This document shows, one piece after another, positions 40,700 through 54,061 of a DNA stretch of 64,000 bases (position 1 is its first letter; every line of letters begins with the position of its first letter). Source of the stretch: Eledone cirrhosa (taxonomy: Eukaryota > Mollusca > Cephalopoda > Octopoda > Eledonidae); contig OZ024742.1 in assembly GCA_964016885.1 (NCBI GenBank), positions 119,758,016 through 119,822,015 on the forward strand. The letters are read 5' to 3'. Under the pieces are notes generated by a model. That model was not told the DNA's origin. It saw only the letters and a program-made list of their open reading frames with translations, and did not search any database. A program made the position numbers and the translations under genes.

Positions 40700-41020
40700 A
40701 TAAGTGGCAGTTACTCACAAGCTACAGATTTGTTCAAGCCTGTTAGTAGGCTTCTTGCTCTTTTCTGTCTAAAACTGAATGCTAATTGTATTGTTTAATA
40801 TATATATATGATGTTTATGTATGTAAGGCATCTAATATTATAAGTGTGTTTATCAGCTTGCCTATGTATTTAATGTTTGATTAATATTAACATTGCCAAA
40901 ATATCCCAGAGTGACATTCTACATTGAATGCATTACACATAGATTATGAAGGATTATAGTAGAAATGTGGTTTCATTAATGTTCTTTTCTCTGAAGTTCT
41001 CTCTGCTGTCTCTCTCTGAG

Positions 41021-41054
<34 letters not shown>

Positions 41055-41077
41055 TATATACAGGTACACACACACAT

Positions 41078-41114
<37 letters not shown>

Positions 41115-42434
41115 CTAGGGCGGATAAAATTCCCGAGATCCATGGACGAGTTCTCTCCAGCGGTCTCTGTCCCTCATTATCGCTGCCATGTCCTTCGTCT
41201 CCAACAGACCAGTGTACTGTCCTTAGGGCATCAACATACGTTAACCTTGGTCTTCCTCTTCCAGTGTGTCCATGTAGGGGCTCCCACAGGAGCACTGAGT
41301 GCAATGTCAACTCTGGATGTCGGTGAGCATGTCCAGCTAACCTCAGTCTCCTCTGTGTCACTTTTGAGCTGACTTTTGGGAGGCTCCCATACAGCTCTGA
41401 GTTTTTCATCCTCAGTGTATATATAAGTTGTGTAATGTTTGTATTAAATAAATATACATTAATCAGTATATATATATATATATATAGTAGATATGTGTGT
41501 AACTACAGTTATATGCAGTTCACTGGTTAAAGCACTCAATATTGTTACAAGGGTTCATCTCATGTGAGGTTTATATTTCAATATACTCCAGGATTAAGGC
41601 AACTGTAATATGCAGAGTGTAAATACAGGTAAGCAGGAACAAAGTCAAAGTTGCACCATAAATAAATGTGCCTATGAACTTGAACTCACATATCCAATGA
41701 GATGTTGATGTGAAGTCGAGCCCCGATTATGATCAGAACCTGGGCTGATCAATATCAAAACAATTGTTATCTGCAATAAAGTTTATTTATCACAATTGTT
41801 TTGATATTGATCAGCCCAGGTTCTGATCATAATCGGGGCTCGACTTCACATCAACATCTCATTGGATATGTGAGTTCAAGTTCATAGGCACATTTATTTA
41901 TGGTGCAACTTTGACTTTGTTCCTGCTTACCTGTATTTACACTCTGCATATTACAGTTGCCTTAATCCTGGAGTATATTGAAATATAAACCTCACATGAG
42001 ATGAACCCTTGTAACAATATTGAGTGCTTTAACCAGTGAACTGCATATAACTGTAGTTACACACATATCTACTATATATATATATATAGTTATTTAATGT
42101 ATATTTATTTATAGATATATATAGTTATTTAATGTATATTTACTTATAGATATATATAGTTATTTAATACAAACATTACACAACTTATATATACAGTTAC
42201 TGGCTAGTTTCATGTAAGGTGTAGATTACTTTATTACAGACAATATATTTGCATCTACTGAGGAAATTTTCAAACCTTAATGTTCACAAACAGTGGATCA
42301 GTAAATTGTAAGAAAAAAAAAATGAGAATTGTATATTATTTGCGAGTAGAGATTTAAAATGATATTTATTTTCCAATGAAATAATCTGCACAAAACATGA
42401 AACCAGCCAGTAACCTTATATAATGTTATATTTA

Positions 42435-42505
<71 letters not shown>

Positions 42506-43842
42506 GTAGGCACCTACATGTATGTATATAAGTGTGTATCTTTGTGGATGCAAGCAAGTCCAAATAGTTAGGAAGTTTGCTTTGCAATCATACAGGCCTT
42601 GGTTTGATACCACTGTGTGTACTCTTGGACAAGTGTCTTTTACCATATCCTTGGGTCGACCCAAGCCAGTGAGTAAAATTAGATAGCAAGAAATTGTGTG
42701 GGATTTTGTCAGATAGATTGTGCCTGTTATTCCATAGTCTAGCCTTGTCATATAAAGTAAGAGAAGGGTACATGTGTCCATGGGATACTCATTCACCTGC
42801 ACGATGATTAAACAGCTGAGTGCGCATCACTGAAACTGACAGAAGATCCACCATGTATGTGCCTGTATGTTTGTATATATGTATATATAAAGATATATAT
42901 ATATATCATCATCACTGCTTAACGTTTATTTTCCATACCCGCATAGGGTAGATGGCCTGTCAAATTATGAAGTCAGCCAAGTCAAGTGCCTATGTCTTGT
43001 TTATACAATCTGTTGAGATTTTTGTTTTCTATGACTGGATGTCCTCCCTAACATCAACCATATTACAGTGTGTACTGGAAGCTTTTTTTTGTGCTACCAC
43101 CACTACCACTTTACAACGTGGAATGACACATTTTTAAAATGTTTATACCAATAGTTGTTTTCTTAATATCATACATTATTATATTGACCCTAGTACTATT
43201 TTATTGACCATTCATTAATCTCACAAGGCTAAACACATAGCTCACTTCTTGACCAATGGTTGTGAAAACAATGGCGATCCCATGCTGTTTAGAACAGCCA
43301 AATAAAAACCTTGTCAGAATAAAAGCTTTGGCTGGAGTTAACATTTGAGACATTGTAATGCAAGATAATAGTTTTATTAAAGAAACAAAGTACATCAAAC
43401 CTAGAGCTGCACTGTAAACTGCCTATTAAAATGTAGTTTGAAGTTATGTGTAATTATAATCAGTAATATGGATATAAGGTATATGCATCATATGAGATAC
43501 ACAGATCATTGAGTTATGATGCATAGTTGTGAACAAACTCAATATGAAAAGAAAATCTGGTTTTACAAACCGCTAGTGTAAACCATCTCATAGTATACTT
43601 GTCTATCCTAGATAAATGCTTCATATAGCATGCTCTGCCAATTGAACTATGTCTCAAATATAGTGTTGGTGGAAACGTTTTGCTGCAACCACTACATTAA
43701 AATGCACACAATCAGCAGTCATAACTAGGCTATGCTGTCAATGCAATATGAAAGATGTGCAAGGACCAGTACTCTCACCAGTACATTAGTGCTTGATGCT
43801 TGATGCCAAACCTCTCACTTTGAATAGGGGTTTTCTGCACTC

Positions 43843-43883
<41 letters not shown>

Positions 43884-46800
43884 ATATATATATATATATG
43901 GAATAAACTTCTAGAAACTACAGTTATGGCAATCGTAGTGGTTTAAATGGAAGTTTTTCAAAAGCACCATACATTGTTACTTTCATATACAATAATGAAA
44001 TGAGCCATTGATTGGGTTGTTGAACCCTACTCTTTCTGCCCGTATATTCAAATATGTTGCGATAAAAACAAACCGTGTGTGTGTGCACACCAGTGGTTCT
44101 CTAATTGTGTGGCATAGTATACTGATGTGCCATGAAATATAGTTAGATGCACTGAAAAAATAAAATATCTAAAAAGTACAAAAAATAAAAACTGAAGTTC
44201 TAAATATAAATTCTTTATCTATGCCTCATTTATTGAATAAAGAAATATTTTAAATCACTTATATTTAAAGGTTAAAATATATAAATACCATGATTTGATA
44301 TATTTTTTATTTATGTAAAACATGTGCTAAAATATATCTATTTGCTGTTGAGTGTGAGTAAAAAACATTTTAGAATCACTAATGCATATATAAAATAGTT
44401 TCTGATAAAATAGTGACATGTTTAATGCTTTTAGTCTAGTTTAGAAACTGAGGGCAATAAAATATATCATTGGTTTTATTTGAATATAAATGTATCATCT
44501 ATTTTTTTCTTATAAATATTCATAAGTAATACATTATCTGAAAAGAATAGGTTTCTTAAATTAAATTCAGTTTATGTAAAAGAATTTCTGAAATATAAAT
44601 ATTATATTACCTTCAACTTAACTCTGGAGTGATTTCATGTTAAAGTTGAAATATTCATAAGTTTACATATACCAAATTAATGCTATATATCTTTTGATGT
44701 TTTAAAAATATTTGAGTTATATTTAGTTTCTTATTTTTTCTAAACTTTCTTAGTATCTAAGCAAAATGTAAAACGTATTGGTAATCCATTGTATGAAAAG
44801 TATTTTATTCACAACATAGTCTTGAGTAGTTTTTTAATATGTAGCATGTATATTAGAGATATTTGTTAAATACATTAGGGTGAAACAAATATATTAATTT
44901 AACATTAATTATATCTGTTTTAAATATATTACTCAAAGCAACTATTCAATTATATATAATTATATCAGGCTAAAACAGTTTCTCTTAAACCAGAGTTCCA
45001 AGCACTTTTGTTATGTCCTTTTTCACTTATTATGCTAGTTACCCAGCTTATTTCATTTATTTCTCACTTGCATCAATTATCACCCCATCATTCCTTTTAC
45101 GGATCTCACAGATTGGTTCCAAATGAATATCACATAATTGTTATTTAAACATTTGTTGTTGTTTTTTTTTTCATAAATATTCAAAACTTTACTTTCAGCT
45201 ATAATCAAGCCAGGTGCATATCACAGACATTTTGTGATTTATGTTTTGATAATTTCTTTTATTTCATTTAATACAACTTTATAATATTTCACTCTATCCA
45301 GACATTTTCTCAAGTTTTTATGTGGATTTTTTTGTTAAAATTTGATTTTATGAATATTTTTTGTTGATGTTTTTATAAAACATTTTGTTGCATCTGTATT
45401 ACCTACAGGAGTTTTTGAAGCATATGGGTTTTCCAGAAGATGACACTGAACAATTTCATTGGTCTCTTGGACTAGATCGTTCGGTAACATTTAATACTTA
45501 TATAGCTGGTGAAATTTATAAGTTTAGGGTTGCTTCTACTGCTGCAAATACCCACTGTTTTCTTTTAAAGAAATGTTAATGTTTTTTTTTCTCTTCTGCT
45601 AAAATGAACATTGGCATGTCTTCTCAGTCTATAAGAATCATTAACTTCTTTAGAAATGTTTTAGTAAATAATATTTCTTTCATATATTTCATAAAACTAA
45701 GAATACACTACCATATAAGGCTATAATGATGTAAACTTTTCTCAAATATACACAACCAGTAAAATGTTTCAGATAAATTATTTTGAATATGAATAAGTTT
45801 CTTCCCTGAAGACCTTCTGGTGTCCAGTTCTCCTGAGAGTTTGTTACCACAGCACTAATTTTACCTTTCAACAAAGTAATGAAAGGTAAAGTTTGTGTAA
45901 CTGAGATTTAAAATCAAATCAAATTACCCATGTATTCACATAGATATATATATGCAAATTTCTGTAAATACATGGCACAACATTAAGTTTAAAATGTATT
46001 TATTATATATATTTGTACATTATTTGAGAAAAATGAACACATAGTTCCTTACTGTATGTTAATTGTATTCTTTGTTTGGTCTGCTAGAAAATACAGATGA
46101 TTATTCTAATTGATTTATAAAACTGTAATGGCATGGTGGAATTGCTTTCAGGATTATTATTCAAATATTATGAAATTGTGCACATTTGACTGGGTGTGAT
46201 AATTTTTGGTGGTGGATATTTGATAGTCATCATAATTTAGTAGCTTCTCTGAAACTAAACGTAATTATATGCATATTAAAAAAATATTTCTGTATCTTCT
46301 ATTTATCTATTCATCATTGCTTCTTCTTTTATCATTACAAAAAGGATCATGATCAACTTTTAAAACATTTTGACTCAAATTGGTTTCAGTTCAAAATAAG
46401 GTTCCAGCATTGAATTGTTGTACATAATATGAAATAAAATATTCAGTGTCTTCCCTAGAACACAATACATTGCTGGCAAAGTGGTACAAACTTATGATTC
46501 TTCAGTTACAATCTAATCTCTATTCACAGTCATTGCAAACCTTCATGAATTTTCTCACTCATTTTAACTTTTTGGAGACATATTGTATTGTTACCTTACT
46601 ATACTGCTTTACTTTATATCCATTGCAGTATTTAGTCTTATCTTTTTATGTTTTGACTGCATCATATGATTATTGGCAAAATGAAACAGGCACCAGGTAT
46701 GCTGAGATTGTGTATGAACTGATCAGTTAGGTAATACATCTATTTTGAAAGGTCAATTTGGTCATACACTGAACTTTTGTCTTACGTTGAAATATTAGTT

Positions 46801-49800
46801 AAGAGTTAGTGACTTGATTGATAAACAAAACTGTCAAGAAACTAATGACTTATTTGGTAGTTATAGTTATTATTTATATTGAATTTTTTATCCCTCGAAT
46901 GAATAAATACAACTCAGACTTTAAATCCTATATGTAAACAGACTAGTTTATTAGTTATATTTGTGTAGCTTTCTCTAGACAAAGGGAAGTAGCTGGAGTT
47001 ACTTCCTGTTGAATTCTAGGTAGGAATTATAAAAGAGGGAGAAAAGAGACATCTTAGCCTTTTGGCGACCGGCTCTCGGACAGTTCACTCACGAGCGAGT
47101 TTGGTATAATCTTATATCTGTATCGAATTAAATTAGTGGTTGGCCTGCAGTGGTGTTTACCAAAGTAAATAACCCTGTGACCAACTCACTAAAGTGGTGA
47201 CCCCGACATGAGTGATGGTCTGGATGCCAGCGCAAATGGTTGGTTTTAACTGTTTAAGGGAAAGTCTGTTGGTTTATATTATATAGATATATAATATATA
47301 TATATGTGTGTTTCTTTTTTCCAGGGCCAAGTTGGCGGGGTGGGTTTATTACTAATATCAACATTTAATTAATTAACAATGATACATTTCAAACATTAGA
47401 TATCAGTAGAAATAAAAAATTGTCCAAGTAGTTGGGACTCCAGAAAATCTTATTGCTAAACAGTTTGCATATAGGAAATAAGAAAATGGTTTTGTATATA
47501 ACTATGGTAAATGGAGAGAAAATAAAAATTAAGTTTCAAATTTGCTGAATCAGTATTGTTATTATTTAGTTGTGAAGCATTTTGTTAGATATCAAAGATT
47601 CTCGGTAAATTGTTCTGTTAAATAGTTTATATAAATATATAAATATGGGAAAATTAAATACTTGCAATAAATAATAATTGAATAAGCTGAATGTTTTATA
47701 TGTCAATTAATTAATTCTATTTGCTCATACAGGCAATGGGCTAAAGGATATTTATATATAACATTAGAGGGGAGCTGCTTCTTAAAAAATGATCTAGTGT
47801 TTTACAAAATAGCTTTTTTTGTTTTCAAAGCACTGTAAGCTTGCTTTATTTTTTTTTATGGAAGTAGGCATTTGGTTAGCAGGTGTATCTATCATTTTTC
47901 CATTGTATCTAAATAGGCTATTTTTAGATGAACATTTGTTATGTCTTTTTTGTCCCTAACATACATGATGCACCCTATTCAGCAATTGCTTTTTAAATAT
48001 AATAAATTAAATATAATAAATTAAATTAGGTAAAATACTGTTTAGTAGTTTGTGAAGAAAATATTATTTCATCAATTCCTCTTACATTTCCTATCCTCTT
48101 CTTGCAAGTGGTGAATGGTGACCTTTTGGTATACCTAAATCTTTAAACTATAATAATTTTCTACTTTTTCTGTCTAAAAGCATTGTTGTTAAGATCTCCA
48201 GTGTTTCTCCAATCTTGATAATACAGAACTTTTTTCAGTAAGTTTTTTCCCAACTATATAACAATTTAATCAAGAAGGCTTAAGTCATATTATTATATAC
48301 ATTAAAGTCATGTTCTTAAATAAATAACAGTATTTTGTTATTTTCTCAATAAGTGAAGTATAAATTTACTGTTTTTAAATAAGGCCAAAATTATGGATTT
48401 AGACACCTTAATGCTTTGTTGTTTACTTTTTCTATTAATCTTCATTATTGTTATGATGATTGGCATGCTGTTAAAAATTTAGTGTTTGCATAGTTACAAC
48501 CAATCTACCTCTATTGCTTGGGCATGAGTTATGATATACGGTGCATATAAAGTAGAATGGCTCTTACTAAAACTGAATAAAAATTTATAAAAATTTATTC
48601 TATAATTCCTTGCAAAACTGTTTCTAAAATATGCACTATAAATATTTCTAAAAAATGTATGTTAGAATTTTCCCTACATTTAATTTATAAGTTATAAACA
48701 CAAATTGCTTTTGTTATAAATTACATTATTATGTACACCATAATTTAGCTTTTAGTTTTCAGTAAATTGAGTCCACAAACTTAATTTCCTTTCTGGTGAA
48801 AACTATTTTTCTTGCGTTTTAAAGACACCGAGAGAAAGCTGAATGTAAGAATGTGAGATTTCTTAACCTTTATAGATATAATAATTCACAACATTGTAAA
48901 AGATATTATCTATATTTAGATATTACCTATTCAACTAATTTTATCAAAAATACTAAACATTTTATTGGAATTAATGCATTTTCTTAAAACAGCTACAGTA
49001 AAACATCTTCTTATGCAGTTGTTGTTTAACCCCAGCTTGACCATGATCAAGCATTCCTATGATCAACAGCATACCAACTATGACCATTCCATCTTTTTAA
49101 AGGAGTGCATTATCAAATATATTCTTTTATTATAAGATGCTAAGGTTTTATTTGAGAGAGAAATATCTAATCACATAGAACTTTCCATATTGACTCCCTG
49201 TTACACTAATTTTAGATTGAGTTGCTATCATAATATTTATGAAAGTAACATGTGTAATTGCTGATTATAAATTTTTAATTACCATGTAATGATTGCAATT
49301 AATTGGTTATCTGATGGATAGTAGTATTCAATATCAACTAGCTACAAAAATCTCTATTTCATATGTGTGTGAGTGTGTGTGTGTTTGAGAGAGGGGGAAG
49401 AGAGCAATATATATTAATATCATGTATATCTCTTAAATTGTTTCCATTTGTTGGTTTCATATAAATTGTAATTTTCTTTACCCTGTTTGATAGCAAATCT
49501 TCTTAACGCATTCCTGGTTCTACAAAACAAAGCTGTTAATTTTAAAATATTTAATTATAGTTCTAGGTAAGAACTTTTATGTTGTATTCCAGACACCAGA
49601 TAAATAATGAGAAAATTAGTTATGTTACTAAATCATTCCAAATTATTGAATGTCTTCAAAATTATTTGAAAATCATAGACAATGTATTCCACTAAAAATA
49701 TGGTAATGAAAGGGTTAATTATAATAAAATATAACACAATATGCAGTTGATAAGGTTATACCAAACTTTGACATCTAAATTATTTTCTTCCTCAGGAAAC

Positions 49801-52800
49801 ATGTTAGTTCTTTCAGTTTATCTAGCAAAAGCTTACATTTCATTTTTTCATCATAATTGTTCTCATTTGGGCAAATCACTCAAGTACAAAGCAACATTGT
49901 ATGTACTCAGGTACATTCAACATTGCATGAGGATGTTTGAAGCTTGACAGCCATCCAGCAATGGTAACATTTTGGATAAATCATTTTTCTAAATTTTTGT
50001 TTACCATTAATATTGCTATTCCTGAATTTTATTGCACAACAGAAATAAATGAATGGAAATTATATACTTAAAATAATTAAGCGATTGTGTGTACATTGCT
50101 TTCTTACACCCTTAGTAAAATTAAATTGAGCAGAAATGATATAGCAATACTATTGTCATCAGCTACAAGGATAAAGCAATGACGAATTTAGCTCACTGGA
50201 AATACAGTTTGATATGATGCAGTTTGATTTTTTTTCTTTTGAATATAGAACCATTAATAGCATATTTATAATGAACTAGCTTCAAAAGTAATTGACAAAG
50301 AATGAATGAATATTAAAACTATTTAAAAGTTTCAGGTCTATGTTCTTGCGAGGGTCTATGTGCCAACACTTGGTTCACCTTGTAAAGTCTATGAGCAAAC
50401 TGCAACAAAAGCTTAAGTTGTAGAAGTGAGAGATAATGTCATAATCTGAAGGTAAAATATTCTACGAATAAGAGACTAATTAAAGGCCTGGGCTACAATG
50501 TCTAACAAGTTTAAAGAATGTTGATTTTTTTTATGTCCAATGCAAAGGAAGAAATTAATTTCATGTTTCAATACTTATTCAATACTATTGTGTTGAATGA
50601 TTGGTAACAAACCTTTTGGTGTGCCATATATACTTGTGTAAGAAGCGTCATATACATTGGAGAACAGGTGACTGTGACTGGATCATTGGAAATAAATTTC
50701 TAGATTTTGAACTATCTTTTGTTTTCACACAAGTTGAAAGTAAAATTTGTTTTTAGTAACACAATATCTCTGCATTCAAAATACGAATAGAAAGTATATT
50801 ACATTCTAGTAGAATTTGAGCAATGAAATCAAAAGATGTGTTATGATTAGAGAGAAAGGCATTCCAATAAACTGGAAATGTATAAGAATATTAGAATTAA
50901 TGTGTGATAAAATCATGCAAGAGATGACTATGTGAAAAGTTTACATAAGCTGATTTTAGAAACCAACATAGGATAAAGGATGAACTAGAGTTTATCTTAG
51001 AAAGTTAGACTACTCACATCAGGTGAGACAAAATTGAAATGTTTGAAATGTCATGCTACAGATCCATCTGCTTCGTGCCAACATAGGAAAGTTGATGTAA
51101 ATTATTGATTTTTCTTTTATACGATTAACATTATTAGACTGGTTCGACTTTCTTCAATACATATGTTTTTCATATTATGGAATGGAAAATTTACGTGATA
51201 AATTTTTTGTAGTAAAATCCATTCAATTTTGTTAATAAAAATATTTTTTATTGATAATCCTTCCGGCAGCAAATATATTATGATAATCTGTCTGATTGAT
51301 AATTTTACATAAATTTATTTCATATTTACGTTTAACACTATTAACGTAATCAACTACTAGGCCATATAATGTTGGTTGTTTTGTTTTTTTAGATTAGCAG
51401 GGAGCATCATTAATTTCATACTCAATTTTTTACAATTTTTACTTAGCTTCTCACAAATTATATTCAGTAATGTTGTCCTTATATAAATCTTAGTTCCCAC
51501 ATTCTGATGTCAAATTCTTTTTATTACCCACGCAGGGAAAACTTCTATTTCTTTCAAGTCCTGAAAGCTGTATGAAATATACTACCAGTAATAATTTGAA
51601 CACCACTCCAACAGAACTTGCTACAATTTAAAGGGTGAGACCTTGAATTATGTGTCCTTTCTAGCAATACATATTTTCTCTTTATAAGATGGAAGTTTAA
51701 AAAGGAATTGGTTTCTAATCTCAACAGATTGAGCAAACATTTAGAGGCTTCTCCTTTGCTGGCTTCCGTCTCTATGTAGAAGCTGCTTTGGTGGCAACCA
51801 TATAGAAGCAAGCATATAGAAGCTTTCTAGTTGGCTTGAGTGACTCTGTTGAAGATTCCTTATTTACTTAAGCAAGTGCAAAGAAACTCCCTCATTAGAA
51901 CAAAAGTAATGATTTACTCCCTTCAACTAATCTGAAAAGTGATTATATATTATGTCTGCTTACTGGTGTGTCTTATATGGGAAGTTAAAATATTTGTACC
52001 TATCTTCCTCACTAAATGTTAAACTCTATAATATAGGACAGTATGAACAAATTTTTCAATATTAAAAAGGGTTTACACTCCTTTGAGTTCTTTCTATCAC
52101 TAGGTTGATTCCACTTTGCTTCTAATATTTTTATCATACATTAGGAAGAATTTAATGTTGATGCTTTTAATTCACAAGAGGAAATATAAATACATAGCTT
52201 TTTTATGATTATTTATAAAATAACTGTATTAAATCTGAAACTTTCAACAAGTTATTTTAAATAACATAGCCTTATGTTTTGATCATATTTCAGCTGACTT
52301 TAAACCATTATCTAGTTCCTTCTGATGGATTATTAAATTAAAGCAAACTGATTAGTAACCAAGAAAAAATGAATGCTTTAACATACATTGAGGCATTCTA
52401 TTTTTAGAGCAAAAATCTAAAGGTATAAAGTTATTTGTATTTACTTTGTTTAACAAATGCAAAATTAGCCATGTGTTCAACTCTAATAAACAAGTAGTCA
52501 TAGATTTACATGTTTCTCTATTAAAAGTAATAATGTTCATTCAATTATGTTCTGAATGGATAATTTAAAATATGTGTAAAAGCTCCAAAAATACTTATCA
52601 CCAAATATAATAACTGTAGTAACAAATCATTATTCAATTAGTAGCAAAGAATTACTTATATTTATTTAAATTTCAAATATAGCTTTAAAAACAAATATGG
52701 TTATTCAATCTGATTGTGTTGCTATTTTCTTATCTCTTGTCTAAATATGATTTTTAAAATATTAAGATTTTAATAAGCTATAATGATTGTGATGTTAATA

Positions 52801-53968
52801 TACTTAACCAAAGATTACATGGTTTAAATGTTACTATTGCCAGTGTGTTGTGTGTTTAGGTAAGCTGCCTAACTAAAGTTCCAGTTCTATTTCTCTGAAC
52901 CAGCTGAAAAATTAAATTGAAAATCAAAATCTAAATTGATATAACTAAATACTGCAAACTATTTTGTCTAACACTAATCTAATTCTATAAATCCACCACA
53001 CATTTAAACTTATTAATCATTTGAAATGGTTGAAATACACACAATTGAAAAAGTTACAAAAGTTATCCCAAGGATAAAAGTCAAGACTTATTTGATTTAC
53101 ATAGAAATGGGGAATGTTTAAAGGGTTTTCCAGAAAATGTTAGAATAATTCAGCATAAAAATTTCAAACTTTTCATGTTACTAGAATATTTCAGAAAAAG
53201 TTAAAGATGTAACCATCAGCCTCCTACAAAATAACCTACAACTGTAACTTTATAGCACATGTATGTTTAAATAATTTTAAATATGCTAAATGCATATTCT
53301 AATTTTGAATAAACTTATTCAAATGCTGGCTGACCATTATCCTGTTATAAGATCAGTTATTTATATTATGTTAGTAATATCAATGATTAGATTACTTAAT
53401 TTCCAATTTTGTAATAGTTAATGATTCTACTATTTAAATATATTTACATAAAATGCTTTAGGTTTTGAAATAGTAAATTGTTGAATATTATAAATATATA
53501 TATAGATATTTAACTGAAAATTAACCTATATCTATACTGTGTGGGTGGGAATGGATGTTGGAAACATGAGTTTTGGAACAACTTTGGAAGTTTTCTATCA
53601 ATGTTTTCGAATTTGCAGATTTTACTAATATCTGTAAATACTGTCATATTATTATTATACATCAGCGTGAAGGAATTCATATAAAAAGATGTCTAATTCC
53701 AATGATGGAAAGTAGAATCTGCAATTTAGAAAAGCTTAATGGTAAGCTACTGAAATTGCTTTACACATTCATTTCAATACAATATGCTTATATGCTTCAA
53801 CACTATTTGCTTTATATATGTATATATATATATATATATTAATATATATTAATATATATATATTAATATATATTAGTCCAGAAATAGCCGTCGAAACGGC
53901 TTGAGCTCTGCCGTCAGGGTCATACTTTTTCCTATATAATATATATATATATATATATTAATATATAT

Positions 53969-54061
<93 letters not shown>

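Larger units (their letters stand above)
38435..45408 (+). other. Intron (7.0 kb) between alternative copies A and B
   Basis: LINE fragments on the minus strand (39300-40480, 41105-41410), the large foldback element, long TA runs (40651, 41022, 42443), two SINE-type repeats, a LINE tail at 42900 and a CT run at 43845. From 44090 to 45400 it is plain AT-rich. Confidence 0.75.

Noticed and set aside
48825..48844. Possible 20-nt microexon between TTTTAAAG and GTAAGA.
   Set aside because: Length is not a multiple of three and it matches nothing in the family.
50336..50415. TTTCAG followed by [14 protein letters not shown], reminiscent of GVLARPLAL in copy A.
   Set aside because: It runs to a stop with no donor, and GTCTATG is repeated three times in it; a chance resemblance is likelier.
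51536..51631. Good acceptor (TTATTACCCACGCAG) followed by 31 open codons.
   Set aside because: Ends in a stop and the peptide is unlike alpha2/delta; no supporting donor.
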